This document shows, one piece after another, positions 1 to 12,500 of a stretch of DNA of 64,000 bases; position 1 is the stretch's first letter; each line of letters opens with the position of its first letter. Source of the stretch: Gymnogyps californianus. Its lineage: Eukaryota > Chordata > Aves > Accipitriformes > Cathartidae. Made by a program: the position numbers and the translations under genes. The notes beneath the pieces were generated by a model. It had not been told where the DNA came from, did no database searches, and worked only from the letters and a program-made list of their open reading frames with translations. The DNA lies in the NCBI RefSeq assembly GCF_018139145.2, contig NC_059500.1:53624663-53688662 (forward strand). Direction: 5' to 3'.

Positions 1-3000
1 CAGTTTTGGAGCATCTTCCTCACCAACAAGATTAACAACTTCAAAAGCAGTTTCAGTCACTGCCTCTTACATATACTGGGAAGAAATGTTTGGGCTCCGA
101 TGTCTTTCTTCCCTGACTCTGGTAAGCACTATGGAAAAGCCACCTGAGATGATGGTTTCTTTAACAACAACAGCCATTTACAAGTTTTCACCAAATTCAA
201 ATTCCAACAGTGTGGGAGAGGATGGTGGAAGAAGCCAACACAAGATTATTTTTTTTTATATTCCATAAATAATACATACTGCTGAAATACAACAGTGTGC
301 ACGTTTAGTTCTGCGTGAAACGTAAGTTGGTATTAATACCCCTACAGTCTTCTGGACAACCTTAAGTCCTCCGGCAAGTTTTCGAACTTAAATAAACTTC
401 AACGTCTTTTTACTGCTCAATTTTTCCGGCATTGTAACTGAAAGCTAGAAATCCCACAATGACTATAGCTTGGTCCTATAGAAAATCTGCTTTGGTAGGT
501 CAAGATACCAAGAGTTTGTCTACTGTAATATCTCCTTCACTTTCATGAATGAAACTGAGAACTTCCATTCTCATCAACAGTGCTGTATCGCTTTTCCAAT
601 TAGGACAGACAAGAGTATGCTGCCAGAAGACAGATTGTCTTGGCTTGTGTTTCTGAGTTTTAGAGGAACTCCACACAATGCACTGTAATTTACAAGTTAA
701 CATAACAACACTGATAAAGCATTAGATGGGAATAGTCTATGGTGGAGCAAGGTTAAGATATGATTTATTCCAGCATAAGGAAATATTTGTGTTTTTTCAA
801 GAAACTCCTTCCAGCCACTGATCCAACTTCTCCAACAAAGAAAGCAAGAGCCATCACTGTGGGTTTCTATGTTCAGTAGACTTCTCTGGCTAACTGCAGA
901 CTAGGTTACTGCACCACATAAAGAACTATGCATACACTACTATTCCCTTATTCCCTTTCCTCAGGAAGTTCTACCTTGATCTACAGAATGACTTGACTTC
1001 TCTGGCTGATAGACAGTTATTCAGCTCTGCAGAAATGTTGATCCCCAGAGAGTCCAGGATGTCCTCACAGACCAGACCTAGTTATAGAGTAACAGTATCT
1101 TGCTCTCTCTTCAGTGCCACATGTGAATGGTAGGTTCTCCTGGCAGTAACAGTTAAAAACCAGAAACCAGTCTGTTCAACCAAGTAGTGCTTTTCCTCGT
1201 TTTACAAGAAAAAAAAAAATAGTAATGCAAAGTACTACAGTAATCACAACACTAGGTTTTCATCAGTAATTCTAGGGTATTTTAACCCCCAAGAACAGGA
1301 GTGTGAAGTACTGCCCACTTAAGGTCCTGCATTTGTGTTTGAAGATCAGACAACAGCAAATTGCAGTATACCACATGAACTACATTAACTGGACATGGAC
1401 ACTCCTAAAGAACTGCAAAATAATGGCTCCAGCTCAAAATGTTAGTTGCAGCTGTTCTCTACTACAAGCTAAGAACATGAAGTTATTCAAATTCAGCCCA
1501 TAAACAGTGACTGACTTAGGCTTCTGTATCCTTATAACCTCATACACCTCCCATTTTTAGAAGAAAGGAGGTTATTTAGCCAGTCTTCTGGTACCCACTA
1601 CTTGCAAGGTCCAAGTATTTCTAGAAGTTCCCAAAGAGACTACAGTAAGCAGTACTCAGTAGCAAGATCACAGTTCTACTAGTACACCGTACGGATTTAA
1701 CCATACTGAGTGCTAACCACATAAAACAGGAAAAGTTTGGACTAGATAATGGTTTTTCCAACACATGCAGGAATCTTCAGTTTTTCCATGTTTTCACCTC
1801 AGTATACTACTCATTTAACTGAAATGCTCTTTTTTGTTCTTTTTTATTTTACTGCAGCCCTGAGAGAGTTGAAGTTGTTTACAGTTTCCTTTGCTCATGT
1901 CTCTCAACATCCAGTTTTACTTGTGCAAGAGCAATTCTTCTGACCTTTTTTCTACTTATGAGCACCATGGGATCAGAAAAGCAACACAGAACCATCAAGG
2001 AAACTTCAAAATTAATTATGGTAATTGCAAGAAAATGGACATAAATGGTGAGTGAAGCTATAAAAAAAAAGAACTCCCTAACTCTTCACTGAACATGATC
2101 CCAACTGTGTCCTAAACTGGATAAACTAAGTACTAAACTCACAAATGCTGCTCATGTAGGCAACTTCAGCTATAATATTTCACTATCCTGCTTTCTTAAG
2201 CAAGACATCTGTTAACTAAAATGTTCAAGCTAATTGGTCTGGCCACTGACAGACTACATAGAAAAGCACAACTCATCACAGGCTCATCTTCCCTTCTCGG
2301 GTAAACCTTGTGTCCCACATCAAGCTCTGCACTGAAAGAAGAGGTGTGCTGGCATAGCATGAAGCTAAACAGGTTACACAACTTCAAGACTGATGCTCCT
2401 TGATTTGATCCCTTCAGAGAAACATGAGATTGTCCGTAATGGTCTTGACAGACACATCCTCACAAGTGCTCACTCTCATCAATCTGTAGAACAGAAAAAT
2501 CTACTAATTTGCTATTGGGTTCACAATTTAGGCTTAGCATCTAGCCACTAATGCTCACCTCCTAGTCATAGTTAAATTTCTGTTTCTTACGTTTTGTCCC
2601 TTATTTGTAAAGATACACACTTCGTCTCTTTTGAGGCAGAAGTCTCACTGCGTTGCATTACTCGGCTTAGGTGAACACTGCAACACTCACCTGTTGTAAG
2701 AAGGTGCATCTTAAGAGCCACGCTCCCCGAAACACACCACACATCTGATATCTTTCTTGCCAGCTAATAGCTGTGCCTCACTTAACAACTCCAGCAGTGA
2801 GTACACCTCATAGTTTATGTAATGCAGCTTGAAAGGTTACACCGTTCAGCAACAAAGATACAGCCTGAGGCAGTCTATTCGGACCAAAGCATATCTGGCA
2901 CCGGCAGAGAAGGGAAGCATCAGCTCACAGAAAGCTTTCAGCCCGTCACCCCACTAATACTGGACGCCGGTCTGGATGAAGCGCCTCTTCAGACCGCCAG

Positions 3001-3954
3001 CAGTCGCCCCAATCCCACCCGTGACACACCGGTCCCCGGGTCGAGGAGGACCAGGGCGCAGAAGTCGTGCCCGCGCAAACTAACCCCGCCCCGCCGCCCC
3101 GCCCACGCGGGAGCTCCGGCGGGCCGAGCGCCGCCGCCCCCCAGCCCGTGCCGTCACGTGGCCCCCCCGGGACCCCCCCACCCCCGCGGGGAGGTGGGAG
3201 GGGTTCACAGCCGGCGGGCCCCGAAAACCGTTACTCCGGCGCGCAGGGACGGCCGGGCGCGCCGTACCGACCCCGCAGCGGGTACTGACGGGACATTGCA
3301 CTTCGCGCCGCCTCTCCCCGCCCCGCCACGTGCGGGCCCCGGGGGCGGCGTTCCGCCGTGGAAACCGCCCGCGGTACACCCGCGCCACACGCTTCCCCCC
3401 TGCCCGGCCGAGGCAGCGGCAGGGCGGGCGGAAGGGGAACGGGCGATGCACGCTCCGGACGCTCCGCTGCGGGGGGTCGGGGCGGGGGGGAGGTCGGGGG
3501 GGGGGGGGGAGAGGGGAGGAGAGCGAAGGGGCTGCCTCCCGCCCGCACCCCTCCGGCCGCCCTGTCACTTCGGTGCGATAACGGCAGGGGCTGGGGGAGG
3601 AGCCTCCCGCGGTTCAGGTGGGAAAACAAACACACAAAGGGGCCTCTCCGGCAGCCGCTCGCCCTCGGGGAAAAAGGCGGGCAGGAGGGCGCGGAGAAAA
3701 CCCGCGCGGGGTCCCAGAGCCTCTTGTCAGGGCAGACGCCTTGGCTCCCTCCTGCCCCTCACCTCCCTCTAGGCCCGACGGGACGGGAGCAAACAAAAGC
3801 CGGAGCCAGAGGACGACACATGGGTGGGGATGGGGACCTCCGCGCCGGGCCACACAAAGAGCCGAGCCCGAGAGGGGAGGCGCGGGGCGGGAGAAGGGGA
3901 AAGCCCCCATCCGTCTCCACCCCTGCCATCCAGGTAGGGGCGTTTCCGCCTCAC
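1..3954 (-). other. UHRF2: UHRF2 intron 1 (partial)
   Basis: This is sequence downstream, on the minus strand, of the splice donor that closes UHRF2 exon 1. Reading the minus strand I found no segment encoding the rest of the ubiquitin-like domain, so exon 2 should lie beyond the left edge. Positions 1-2900 are ordinary AT-rich DNA with no repeat family I recognise. Positions 2950-3954 are the intronic part of the CpG island, and the long open frames there are a by-product of high GC. That this is an intron is inferred from the donor and the family gene structure. Confidence 0.75.
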
Positions 3955-4107
3955 CTGCTTGCCCCGGTAGAAGAGGCGCTGGCGGTCGGGGCTCACGCGG
4001 AAGGTCTCCTGGATCTTCTCCCGCAGGCACTCGATCTTGGTGAGGCGGCTCAGGTCGTCGATGGTCTGGGTCTCGGTGCCGTCTATGGTGCGGACTTGGA
4101 TCCACAT
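3955..4107 (-). CDS. UHRF2: UHRF2, first coding exon (N-terminal ubiquitin-like domain)
   Basis: Fifty-one codons start with [10 protein letters not shown] and end with RLFYRGKQ, followed at 3954 by a consensus donor (GTGAG on the minus strand). This is the first half of the N-terminal ubiquitin-like domain of the UHRF family. These are nuclear E3 ubiquitin ligases with UBL, tandem Tudor, PHD, SRA and RING domains that read modified histones and 5-methyl- or hydroxymethylcytosine. The rest of the UBL is in exon 2, outside the window. The initiator MWIQVRT is conserved in both paralogues, so the start is secure. The middle of the peptide (LSRLTK, KIQE) resembles my memory of UHRF1 at least as much as UHRF2. 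I choose UHRF2 because of the divergent KIAA2026 at the other end of the window. UHRF family membership is near certain; the paralogue rests on synteny. Confidence 0.88.
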
Positions 4108-4551
4108 GGTGCGCGCCCTCCCACTCGCTCGGCCAGCCGCGGGGAAGGGAGGGAGGTCTGGGGCAGGAGGTGGGAAAGGGGTCCGCTCCCCGGGTGCGCG
4201 TCTGCGGCGTGCGAGGGAGAAGGGGAGGGGGCCGGGCGCTTCCCCCGCTCTTTGTTCGGCTCAGTGGGGCAGGATTTTCAAATCCCGCGGAACAGACGCG
4301 AGCCTCCCCGCCCGCCGGGCCGCCGTCCTCGCTCACAGGGGCGCGGAGAGGGAAGGAGACCCGAGCCGATCCCCCGCCGCTTCCCGATCGCCCGCGCCGC
4401 GAGCCCCCCGAGGCAGCACAAGGCGAGGCGGAGTCTGGCGGGAACGGCCGCGGCCAGGTCTAACGGGCGCCGCCGGGAGCCATCTCCCGACCCCGGGGAG
4501 TGTTTACCAGGCGCCGCCGCTCTCACATGGAGGTCACGGCGCCAACGCTGA

Positions 4552-4561
4552 TCTCGCGAGA
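4552..4561. promoter_or_regulatory. TCTCGCGAGA palindromic core-promoter motif
   Basis: A perfect 10-bp TCTCGCGAGA palindrome lies 445 bp upstream of the UHRF2 start codon inside the CpG island. This element is known from TATA-less and often bidirectional mammalian housekeeping promoters, where it has been linked to ZBTB33-type factors. Its position suggests the main transcription start region, but no transcript evidence is available here. Confidence 0.6.
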
Positions 4562-4793
4562 GCCCCCGGCCTCGGCCGTAAAGAGACAACAACACCGGGG
4601 CGGGGGCGGGGCGGGGGCGGGTGGGAGCGAGGCGAGCGGGCGGCACCACGCCCCCTCCCGCAGCGCTCGGGCCGGCAGCCCTCGCGCCGCATTCGGCACG
4701 GCGCACGGCTCCGCCCACTCCGCCCGTGAGCCCCGCCCCCCGCCCCGCCCCCCGCGCGGTCCCCGGCTGGCGCGAGGCCTGCGGGGGGAGGGG

Positions 4794-4834
4794 TTGGCGC
4801 GCTGGGAAGCAACCGTTGACGTCTCCATGGCGGC
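4794..4834. promoter_or_regulatory. Cluster of E2F-like, CRE-like and YY1-like sites
   Basis: Within about 40 bp there are TTGGCGCGC (4794-4802, E2F-like), AACCGTTG (4811-4818, MYB-like), TGACGTCT (4817-4824, CRE-like) and CCATGGCGGC (4825-4834, YY1-like). UHRF-family genes are cell-cycle regulated, so an E2F-type site fits. The YY1-like site also forms an ATG on the plus strand. These are motif matches by eye only. Confidence 0.4.
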
Positions 4835-5218
4835 CAAGCGGGACGGTCTCCCCGGCTCCCTCTCGGGGCTGGCTTCCCTGGCCTCTGGGGCCCGCAGGGC
4901 CTGCGGCCTAGCCCGGCCCGGAGGCTGGCAGGCCTTAGAATGGCTAAGCACCCATAGGCAGCCCGGAGAACGGTGTCCACTAGTGAAACCCAGGCCCAGC
5001 GTTTCCGAAGACAAAAAATCTCGACCCAGCCAGATGTAGCTCTGCCTAAAAAATACAGATTCAGTCTGGCTGCACCTGTTATATTAGATAGATGAAAACA
5101 CGGGGCAAGACAAGAAAAGGCAAGCCTCATTTATACTTCATATCTGATGTGGGTTTGACTTTATGTATTTTTCTAAACTGGGTAATTCTGCAAATTAACA
5201 GAAAAATCTGGATTCACC

Positions 5219-5807
5219 ATGCTGGTGTGGGCTGGCCCCAGCAGGCGGCTGAGCCCCACACAGCCACTCAGTCACTCCCTCACAGTAGGATGGGGAAGAG
5301 AATCAGAAGGGCAAATGTGAGAAAACGTGGGTCAAGATAAAGACAGTTTAATAGGTAAAGCAAAAGCTGTGCGCACAAGCAAAGCAAAATAAGGAACTAA
5401 TTCGGTACTTTGCATCGGCAGGCAGATGTTTAGCCATTTCCAGGAAACCAGAGCTTCATCACGTGCAAGGGTTACTTAGGAAGACAAGCGCCATAACTCC
5501 TAACGTCCCACCCTTCCTCCTTCTTCCCCCAGCTTTTATTGCTGAGCACGACATCGTATGGTCTGGAATATCACTGGGGTCAGCTGTCCCAGCTGGGTCT
5601 CTTCCCAGCTTCTTGCACACCCCTAGCCTACTTGCCAGCGGGGCAGCGTGAAAAACTGAAACATCCTTGATCCTGTGTAAGCACTGTTCAGCAATAGCTA
5701 AAACATCCCTGTGTTACCAACACCGTTTTGGTCACAAATCTGAAACACGGCACCATACCAGCTACTGTGAAGAAAATTCACTCCATCCCAGCCAAAACCA
5801 GTACGCA
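5219..5807 (-). mobile_element. Solo LTR, ERV family with CTGGTTT...GGCTGGGAT start
   Basis: Read on the minus strand this has the layout of an avian ERV LTR. It starts ACTGGTTTTGGCTGGGATGG, has a TATA-like AATAAAAGC at 5531-5540, a TATTAAACTG polyadenylation region near 5347, and a GC-rich U5 ending near 5220. It is related to the LTRs at 40069, 40718, 49398 and 51133. No internal retroviral sequence adjoins it, so it is a solo LTR. The ends are eroded and I found no convincing target duplication. It points toward UHRF2 exon 1, about 1.1 kb away. Confidence 0.8.
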
Positions 5808-6013
5808 TGAATACTGGTAAAATACTATAAAAATGTATCTCATACAGGGCTCACTAGAAACCAGGAGATGCAATAATGGATGCCTTTGGGAGGAATTCTG
5901 CGCAGGTTTGTTGTCTAAGACTTTGGCAGCTGGATTAAAATATAGATTTACAAGATCCAGATGACACCTATGTACTTTTGTGGCTTTTTTGTACCAGGTG
6001 TTGTAAATACCAC

Positions 6014-6589
6014 TGATAGGCTGTTGAGTTGGGAAGAAACAGATCACAACCAACAGTTATTAGAACACTGTTTATTAATTAGACTGTTATTATTAACTGC
6101 AGATAACTGCATCGTACATCCAGCTACTGCCTCACGCAAGTCCACACACTCGTGGTTGCCCAGCTGGAGCAGCAGTGGAGAGGCCAACCCCAGCGGTTCA
6201 CTCAGGAGCAGGGGCTCGTACCCACACTCCAGGGGTTTCCAGGCAGCTGTGCACAGTCACAGACAGGGTCCCTCGTTTCAGCAGGTGTGCTTACATGTAC
6301 CGCCCTGTAGTCTTTGTCCACCTATAGCAGCCGCTGCCTTTGTGGATGTGGTGTGGGTTACGTAACCCATTGTGGGTGACGGTGTGTGCTGGAGGCCTTG
6401 GGCAGGTTCAGCGGCTCCTTGGTGTCCTGAGCATACCAATTTTTGATCAAAGACCACTATAGGTTCTTGGGAGGCTTTCAGATGCTGTCTCCCAGCATGC
6501 AGTTTTCCTCTCTTTGTCCTGCTGTTGTCTGGTAACTATTTCCCCATCCACACACAGAGGCACCTATAGAGTCTACTTGCACAAACACA
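6014..6589 (-). mobile_element. Solo LTR, second ERV family (copy A)
   Basis: This stretch matches, in reverse, the sequence at 37856-38376 over nearly its whole length. Shared blocks include the segment around 6225-6330 and the segment around 6385-6430. Its last ~190 bp in sense also match 43133-43321. On the minus strand it runs from TGTGTTTGTG (6589) to CTATCA (6014), giving TG...CA ends, with AATAAA at 6071-6076. No internal retroviral sequence was recognised beside it. A target duplication was not evident. Confidence 0.75.
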
Positions 6590-9500
6590 GCTTTTATGAC
6601 ACCGTATGGCAGCAAAGATTCCTGTGTTTTACTTTCAAGTCAGAGAATTCCCACTGCAGTTTTGAGTGAGTTACTTAAGGCTTGATTTTGGGGTACTGAG
6701 CATGTGCAAAGGCAGCTGAGCAACTAAAAGTTTCTTAATTATTCCACAAATCTGTTCCTTTCCTCTTCATCCTTGCTAATCTATCTCCGCTCTTGTGATA
6801 GCACACAACTTTTTTTACTGCCACTGTCACAGCACGTCACCAAATTGCCATTTACACAAATTCAGAGTTGGTTTTCAGTTTGTTGGTGGTGACACAGGCT
6901 CAGACTCAAAGGCTGTAGTACACATGACCTTTCGTGATCTTTCGGCCCCAGCCTTCTTGGGTTCACTGAAACATTCAATGATTATTTAACGCAGAGGAAT
7001 ACAGTGAGAATGTGGTTTAATAGTGCTATCTGAAAAAAAGGATAAATCAAGCTGTCTTCAGCTTTGTCTTAGTTAGACTCCACCTGTACAGTAAGAGGAA
7101 CAGAGTGTCATTATAATCCCATTTGCAGAATACAGCCTTTCTGTTGAAGCAAGCAGTAAAATGTGCCTGTCTTTTGCAACGGGGAAAAAGGATCTGAAGG
7201 AATTCTGAAACGGGATATGTTTTACCACAGTAGGGAGAATAGCATCAGTTTGTGCTAGGGAGACTATCGAAAGTGCAGGATGGACTTCCTAGAACAGAAG
7301 ACATTTTTTGATATGGAGAAAGAAAATAAAAGAGGAGCAGTTTGTTACAACACTATATTTGGAAATATATTGTCTAGCTGGCATTGTAAAGAAAAGCAGA
7401 TCAGGTTGCTGGCACAGGAGTTACTGATTAGAAAGAGCACTTTGCTATGGAGTGATTATAGGTGCCCTGTTTCATCATGTGCGGTATGGACTAGAGACTA
7501 GAATATGAAGTCGAAAAAAGTGTAAAAATTCTCGACTGGAAGTCTGAAAGAGGATGTGAAAAGGGGCAGTTATTGAGGAGGCTAAAGGAAAAGAAAGCTA
7601 GTTATTTAGAAAGCAATAACGTCCTCTTTGGGATATGGTTATGCTGATGAGGAAATCAGGTAATGCTAAAGGAGAAACTGACTGAGCAGCATAGTATGCG
7701 TGATGGACTGGGGTGACAGTAGCAGAAGAATTACTAGAACGAGCAGGACAGAGGGGAAACGAGTCAAGAATATGAAAGTAAAACCTGGGAGTAGTGAGGA
7801 AAGTACAAAGATCTAATTGGAGACAAAACCAGAAATTAGTGACAAAAAAGCATAAAGGTGCATAGACAAAGAAAATATGAAATGAGATTTTAGGATATAA
7901 GACAATGCTAGTTTTCTTAGAGGAAAACTATAGAACAACAATGAGAAATTAAATTAAAATTAAATAAATTGAGAATGACATAACGGAAGCATGAGTTTGT
8001 TTTGAAGTTAAGAGATTTTTTTATGATGAAAAGTTCAAAAGCAAACCATGATGCAAAGTGTGGTTTTTTGTGAGGTAAAATAGTCAAAGGTTTAAAATTA
8101 CAGGGTGAAATATGGGAGCTATTAGAATGGGGCCTTTGCATGTGTAGGCATTTTCATAATTTTCCATGGGTAGGTTGCTTTAGCACGTAAATAAAGACAA
8201 TTACTTGCTTGAGATTATGTTTTTTCTGGTATTTGAAATTCTGTCTGAATTCTTAAAAATTCTGGAGATTGTCTTACATATTTTATGTTTGTCAGTAGGA
8301 GACCTCTTGATTGAATGGCCTTAATGTGGATAAAGTCATGGGAATAGACAGAAGAAGCCAGAGATGAGCTTGACAAAGAGACAAACTTGTAGGACATGTG
8401 AGGAGAGGGTGGAAGAATGGAAGCATAATACAAAGCAAAGGAAGCAGAAAGAAGCCAGCAGAAGGGGTAAACATGTGCCAATGAGTCTCAAGGAGGAGCT
8501 GTGGAAGAGGAGGAGCAAGCCAGGAAGGAAAAGACAGGAAATCTTTTTACAGGCTTGTTTTTCTAGTGAGCTTTACACCCAAGAGCATTTTAATGACTTG
8601 TAGGCAATGTAATAACCTGTGTGGATGTTTTGTTACTGTTTTTCTCAGATGTGCTGGGGTGCCTTCCAGGGAAGAGGAAGAAAAGAAGGAAGTTGAAGTT
8701 CTCCATCAACTGAACTTAGTAGAAATGTGTCACTTAACTCCCATGAAGTCAATGTGACTATTCCAGTGTAAACATGTTGGGAGAGAAAACCAGGCTGGCT
8801 GACTTAATTAACCTTATTTAAACTTGATGAAGAGAGCAAAAGCAAATGCAGTATAGTTGTTGCAGATAATGCAGCAAGCATGCGTAAGAATGGTATCCTA
8901 TATGTAGAGCTGACTGTTCTTTCCATCGTGTAAGGGGAGTTATGAAAGACAGCAAAGTTGTCACAGTAAGAGTTCATAACAAATATTTTTATTTCATTAT
9001 TATTGGAACAGAACTGCTGACAACTCTGCCTTATTAAAGATGATATATGTAGCAATGTTTCTTCTGCCAGAGGATTGAGGTGTTAGAAAGTGTGGATTCT
9101 ATGGCAGCTGGAATGAGAAGAGACTTACCCTAAGCAGGGTAAGAGTTCAGGGCAACAGAGCAGCGAGTGGTTTGCCCTGACTAAGAAATAACAAGAGTCT
9201 GTTTTTATTTACAGTGAGAAAAGTCCCTGTCCTGAGAACCGTACAGCCCGGAGCAGATGCTGCCGGTTTCTTTAAAACATTGTACCTGTTCATGGAGTGA
9301 TGTACTTCAAGCTCAGTGAAGTAAAGTGAGCCTTAAATTATACTTTATATAATCTGTATTTATATAATTTTGTACAATTTCTACTGCGAAAAAGGTAAAA
9401 AGAAGTAAATATAAGGCTACTGCATAGTTCTCGTAATCTCCAACCAGAGCTAAGTCAAAAGTCCACATTGTTTCCTCATGTAGTTCTGCTGATTCTAGCA

Positions 9501-12500
9501 AAGTTGCTTTAAGAATTAATTTATCTCAGCATACGTTTTTGTCTTTTAAAAGCTAGCTACTTCATGTTAGTAAGGTTGTCATCCTTAATTATTTCAGATG
9601 TCAGTAATTTTTACAGTGAAAAGTAACACTTCATGAGATTACAGCCTCTTCTCTGTATATGATTTGAGATTTTTTCTTAGTTTGAATTGTTCATTTCAGT
9701 TTAGGTATCAATATGATATTACAACATGTAAGAGCCGTTGATTTTTTTATGGAAATGCAGTGATTTTATCAAGAATTATTGTATTATAATTGTGTTTCAA
9801 ATCCTACATTACTGAAATGCATAATGAGTCGTTACATTTTCTTTCAAGTTTTTATTTATAAATTCTGTGGTATTATGTCCAGATCTAACCGTATTGCATT
9901 CTCTATGTGCATCCTTCTAAGATGCTTAACTTAAGAGCAAAACTATGGTGTTGAATATAGTATTTAAAGTTCTATAGTTTATAGTTATAATATAGAGAAA
10001 TATTTTATGTGTGTGATAAAATCCATTTTCTATAGCAAGGCAGATAAATGTTAAATTATTTAATAACTACTTGAGAAATTTAAATGCCAAGTAACACTAC
10101 TAATGCTTAGTTGGTCAACTAGGGGTTTTTAGGTATTAAGGATGAACTCACAACTCATCATGTAAGCATAGAAGTTATAAAATCAACAGTAGGCCCAGAC
10201 AAAAATACTCACATTTTGTTATGTAGAAGGGGAGAGGCATATCTAGTTTATGTCCTGTTGTCCGTTCTTTCTCTGACTCAGAAGTGGCAGTCCCTCTAAG
10301 TTTGAGCCTCTATTATTTTTGAGAGGATATGAAAGGATGACGTATATGGGGCCATTTAATGCTTTCCACACTACCTTTATCTTTTATGCATGTGGGTATT
10401 TCTCTGTAAAAGGCAGAGTGGTGTAAACAGTCTTATCCTAGAGCCATATCCAGTCCTCAAAAGTCTGTGTTTTTTCTGTCCATGGTTTTAGATTTGTGAG
10501 ATTCTTTTCTTACACTTCTTAATGATATTTTCTTAAATTTTTCTCAATGCGACAGTATACTTTCCAACATTATAAAATTTTTCAAAGGAAAAATCAGAAA
10601 CCTTTTCTGAAGCTGTAGACTTTATTGTGGTAGGCCTGGAGTTAGGATAAATAGGTTGCCTTGTTTCCAAATAATGTCACTCTATTGTTGGTGAGAATTA
10701 AAGCTATTTGAATTTGTAGCTGGTGATCTTACGAGATAGCTCAGGCTAGCAAAATAAATATGATAGCAATTAATAGAGTGCTGATGTAACTAAAACTTGA
10801 ACTTTACTGTAAGCTACGGTTCAATTGCAGAATTTATAAAAAACATTTTTTTTTATAATCCCATGTTTCTATTTCTATCTGAACTTGTATGATTCACATA
10901 ATTTATTTTTATTGCTCTACTACATTTTTTGCTTCAAGCAGGCGTCCTGTGGTACCAGCAGGGTACATGCCACTGTTGTTGGCATTGCACAAGTAGAAGA
11001 GACACTGTTGTGGTATCATAACTGAATCTGGAGCACTAGCAACTGGAGGCAGCTCATGTAAAATTCATAAAAGTATAATGAATCAAGTCTTCCATTGGTT
11101 TTACTTGAACTTTTCCAGGGAATCATAAATTAGGCTATTGTGATAGAAATCTTCCATTAATTTCAAAGGAAAATTTGTATTGCATCTGAACCAATCTTTG
11201 TAGAAAAGCTCATTTAAAATCAGTAGAGCATTTATAAAGCTGTCTTGACTTAGAATTTGATAAAATTACTCCTTGAAAACCAATGGAGCATTCGTATTGA
11301 ATTTTCAGAAGTGGCAAATCTATAGTTCATCTCCTTTCATTTCAGTAAGGTTGGATTCATGAAGCAGAAGAACTTTACAGCTAGATTTATTATGTACGGG
11401 ACATGTAGAATGGCAAGGGTTTCAGCTTCAGTTTCTGAATTGTTTTAAAAGATCACTCCAAATCTTTAGTTTAGATTAAAGAACAGCATCCTGCAAAATT
11501 GAATGGAACTGATCACTCTAAAACCTTTTATGGTCTCCCTTGTGTTTCTGAAATCTCTAGGCATGCCATTCACCTCTTGTATAGTCAATAAAAAAAACTC
11601 ATCTCACCTTCAACACCCTGTGATGAACTGTATTTTAGTTAGTGAGTTGGCTGAAATGTGGAAATATATTTCTGTTCTGAGAGTATGTGAAAAATAATCA
11701 CAGTGAGAATTTTTACTGCAAAATAATAAACCTACAAAAACAGGCTAACAGTAGAAACATCAAGGTAAATGTAATTATCTGGGTGTTGTGATATCCACTG
11801 CTAATGTTATTTTTCAATAAAGTTTAAGAATTTATTTGGTGTAAGCTATTATAGACTTCTTGCACAATTACTGTTTTATCCATGTAGCAGGGGAGCCCTG
11901 CATTCTTCTGCACTCTCAGTAATGTAGAGAAAAGTGTACTTCACTAGCTTTGCAGGTAACTTTTAAAGAAACAAATTGGAAAATAATCTTTTCAGTGGTT
12001 ATATTAACTAAAAAAATGTGTGGAAGCCTTGTCACTCACACTGCTCAGGAAAAGTTTCCAAAGTTTGGGAAGGCATATTTTTAGCACATAAATCTTATTT
12101 TTTCTACTAGAGCTATTTTTCCAGACATGCAAAAGGACTCAAATGGGGACCCCATTTGTACAAACCTCATGTGAAACTTTATCTAAAATACTGTTTAGCA
12201 TTGTCAGGACAGCTTAGTTTAACTAGGAATAAGTACAGAAAACTGCTTCTGGGATAATCTGCAGAATAGAGAACCTGTCTTAGAAGACTAGAAGGGTTGA
12301 CTTGTTCAGGGCTAAACACAACAGGTGAACAAAATGGGAAAATAGTAACTATGTGAGTTCAGGTACAGTGTTCCACACGCACAAATTAAAGCTTCAGAAA
12401 ATTTTGAATGATTTTTAGACTGGCAACTAAAAGCTGGTTTCTAATGAGCAGAAGTTGAGGGGTAAAGGGAGGTCTTTATTTTTAGATTATCGTACAGCAG

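Larger units (their letters stand above)
2950..4890. promoter_or_regulatory. CpG island at the UHRF2 5' end
   Basis: GC content and CpG density rise abruptly near 2950 and fall back after about 4890, against an AT-rich background on both sides. The island covers the start of intron 1, exon 1 and the upstream promoter. GC-box-like runs (4590-4625, 4700-4760) and a G run near 3499-3513 are visible. Such islands mark broadly expressed, often bidirectional, vertebrate promoters. It contains many overlapping open frames on both strands, none recognisable apart from exon 1. Confidence 0.85.

Noticed and set aside
1..240. Minus-strand stretch with protein-like wording (GGFSIVLTRVREERHR, TETAFEVVNLVGEEDAPK)
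   Set aside because: It contains two in-frame stops in about 80 codons, matches no UHRF2 exon I know, and such stretches occur by chance in a window this size.
2822..5130. Many long open frames on both strands (up to ~400 codons) in the left CpG island
   Set aside because: They overlap in all frames in 75-80% GC DNA, show compositional low complexity (Arg, Gly, Pro, Ala), and only the 51-codon UHRF exon has recognisable homology and a splice donor.
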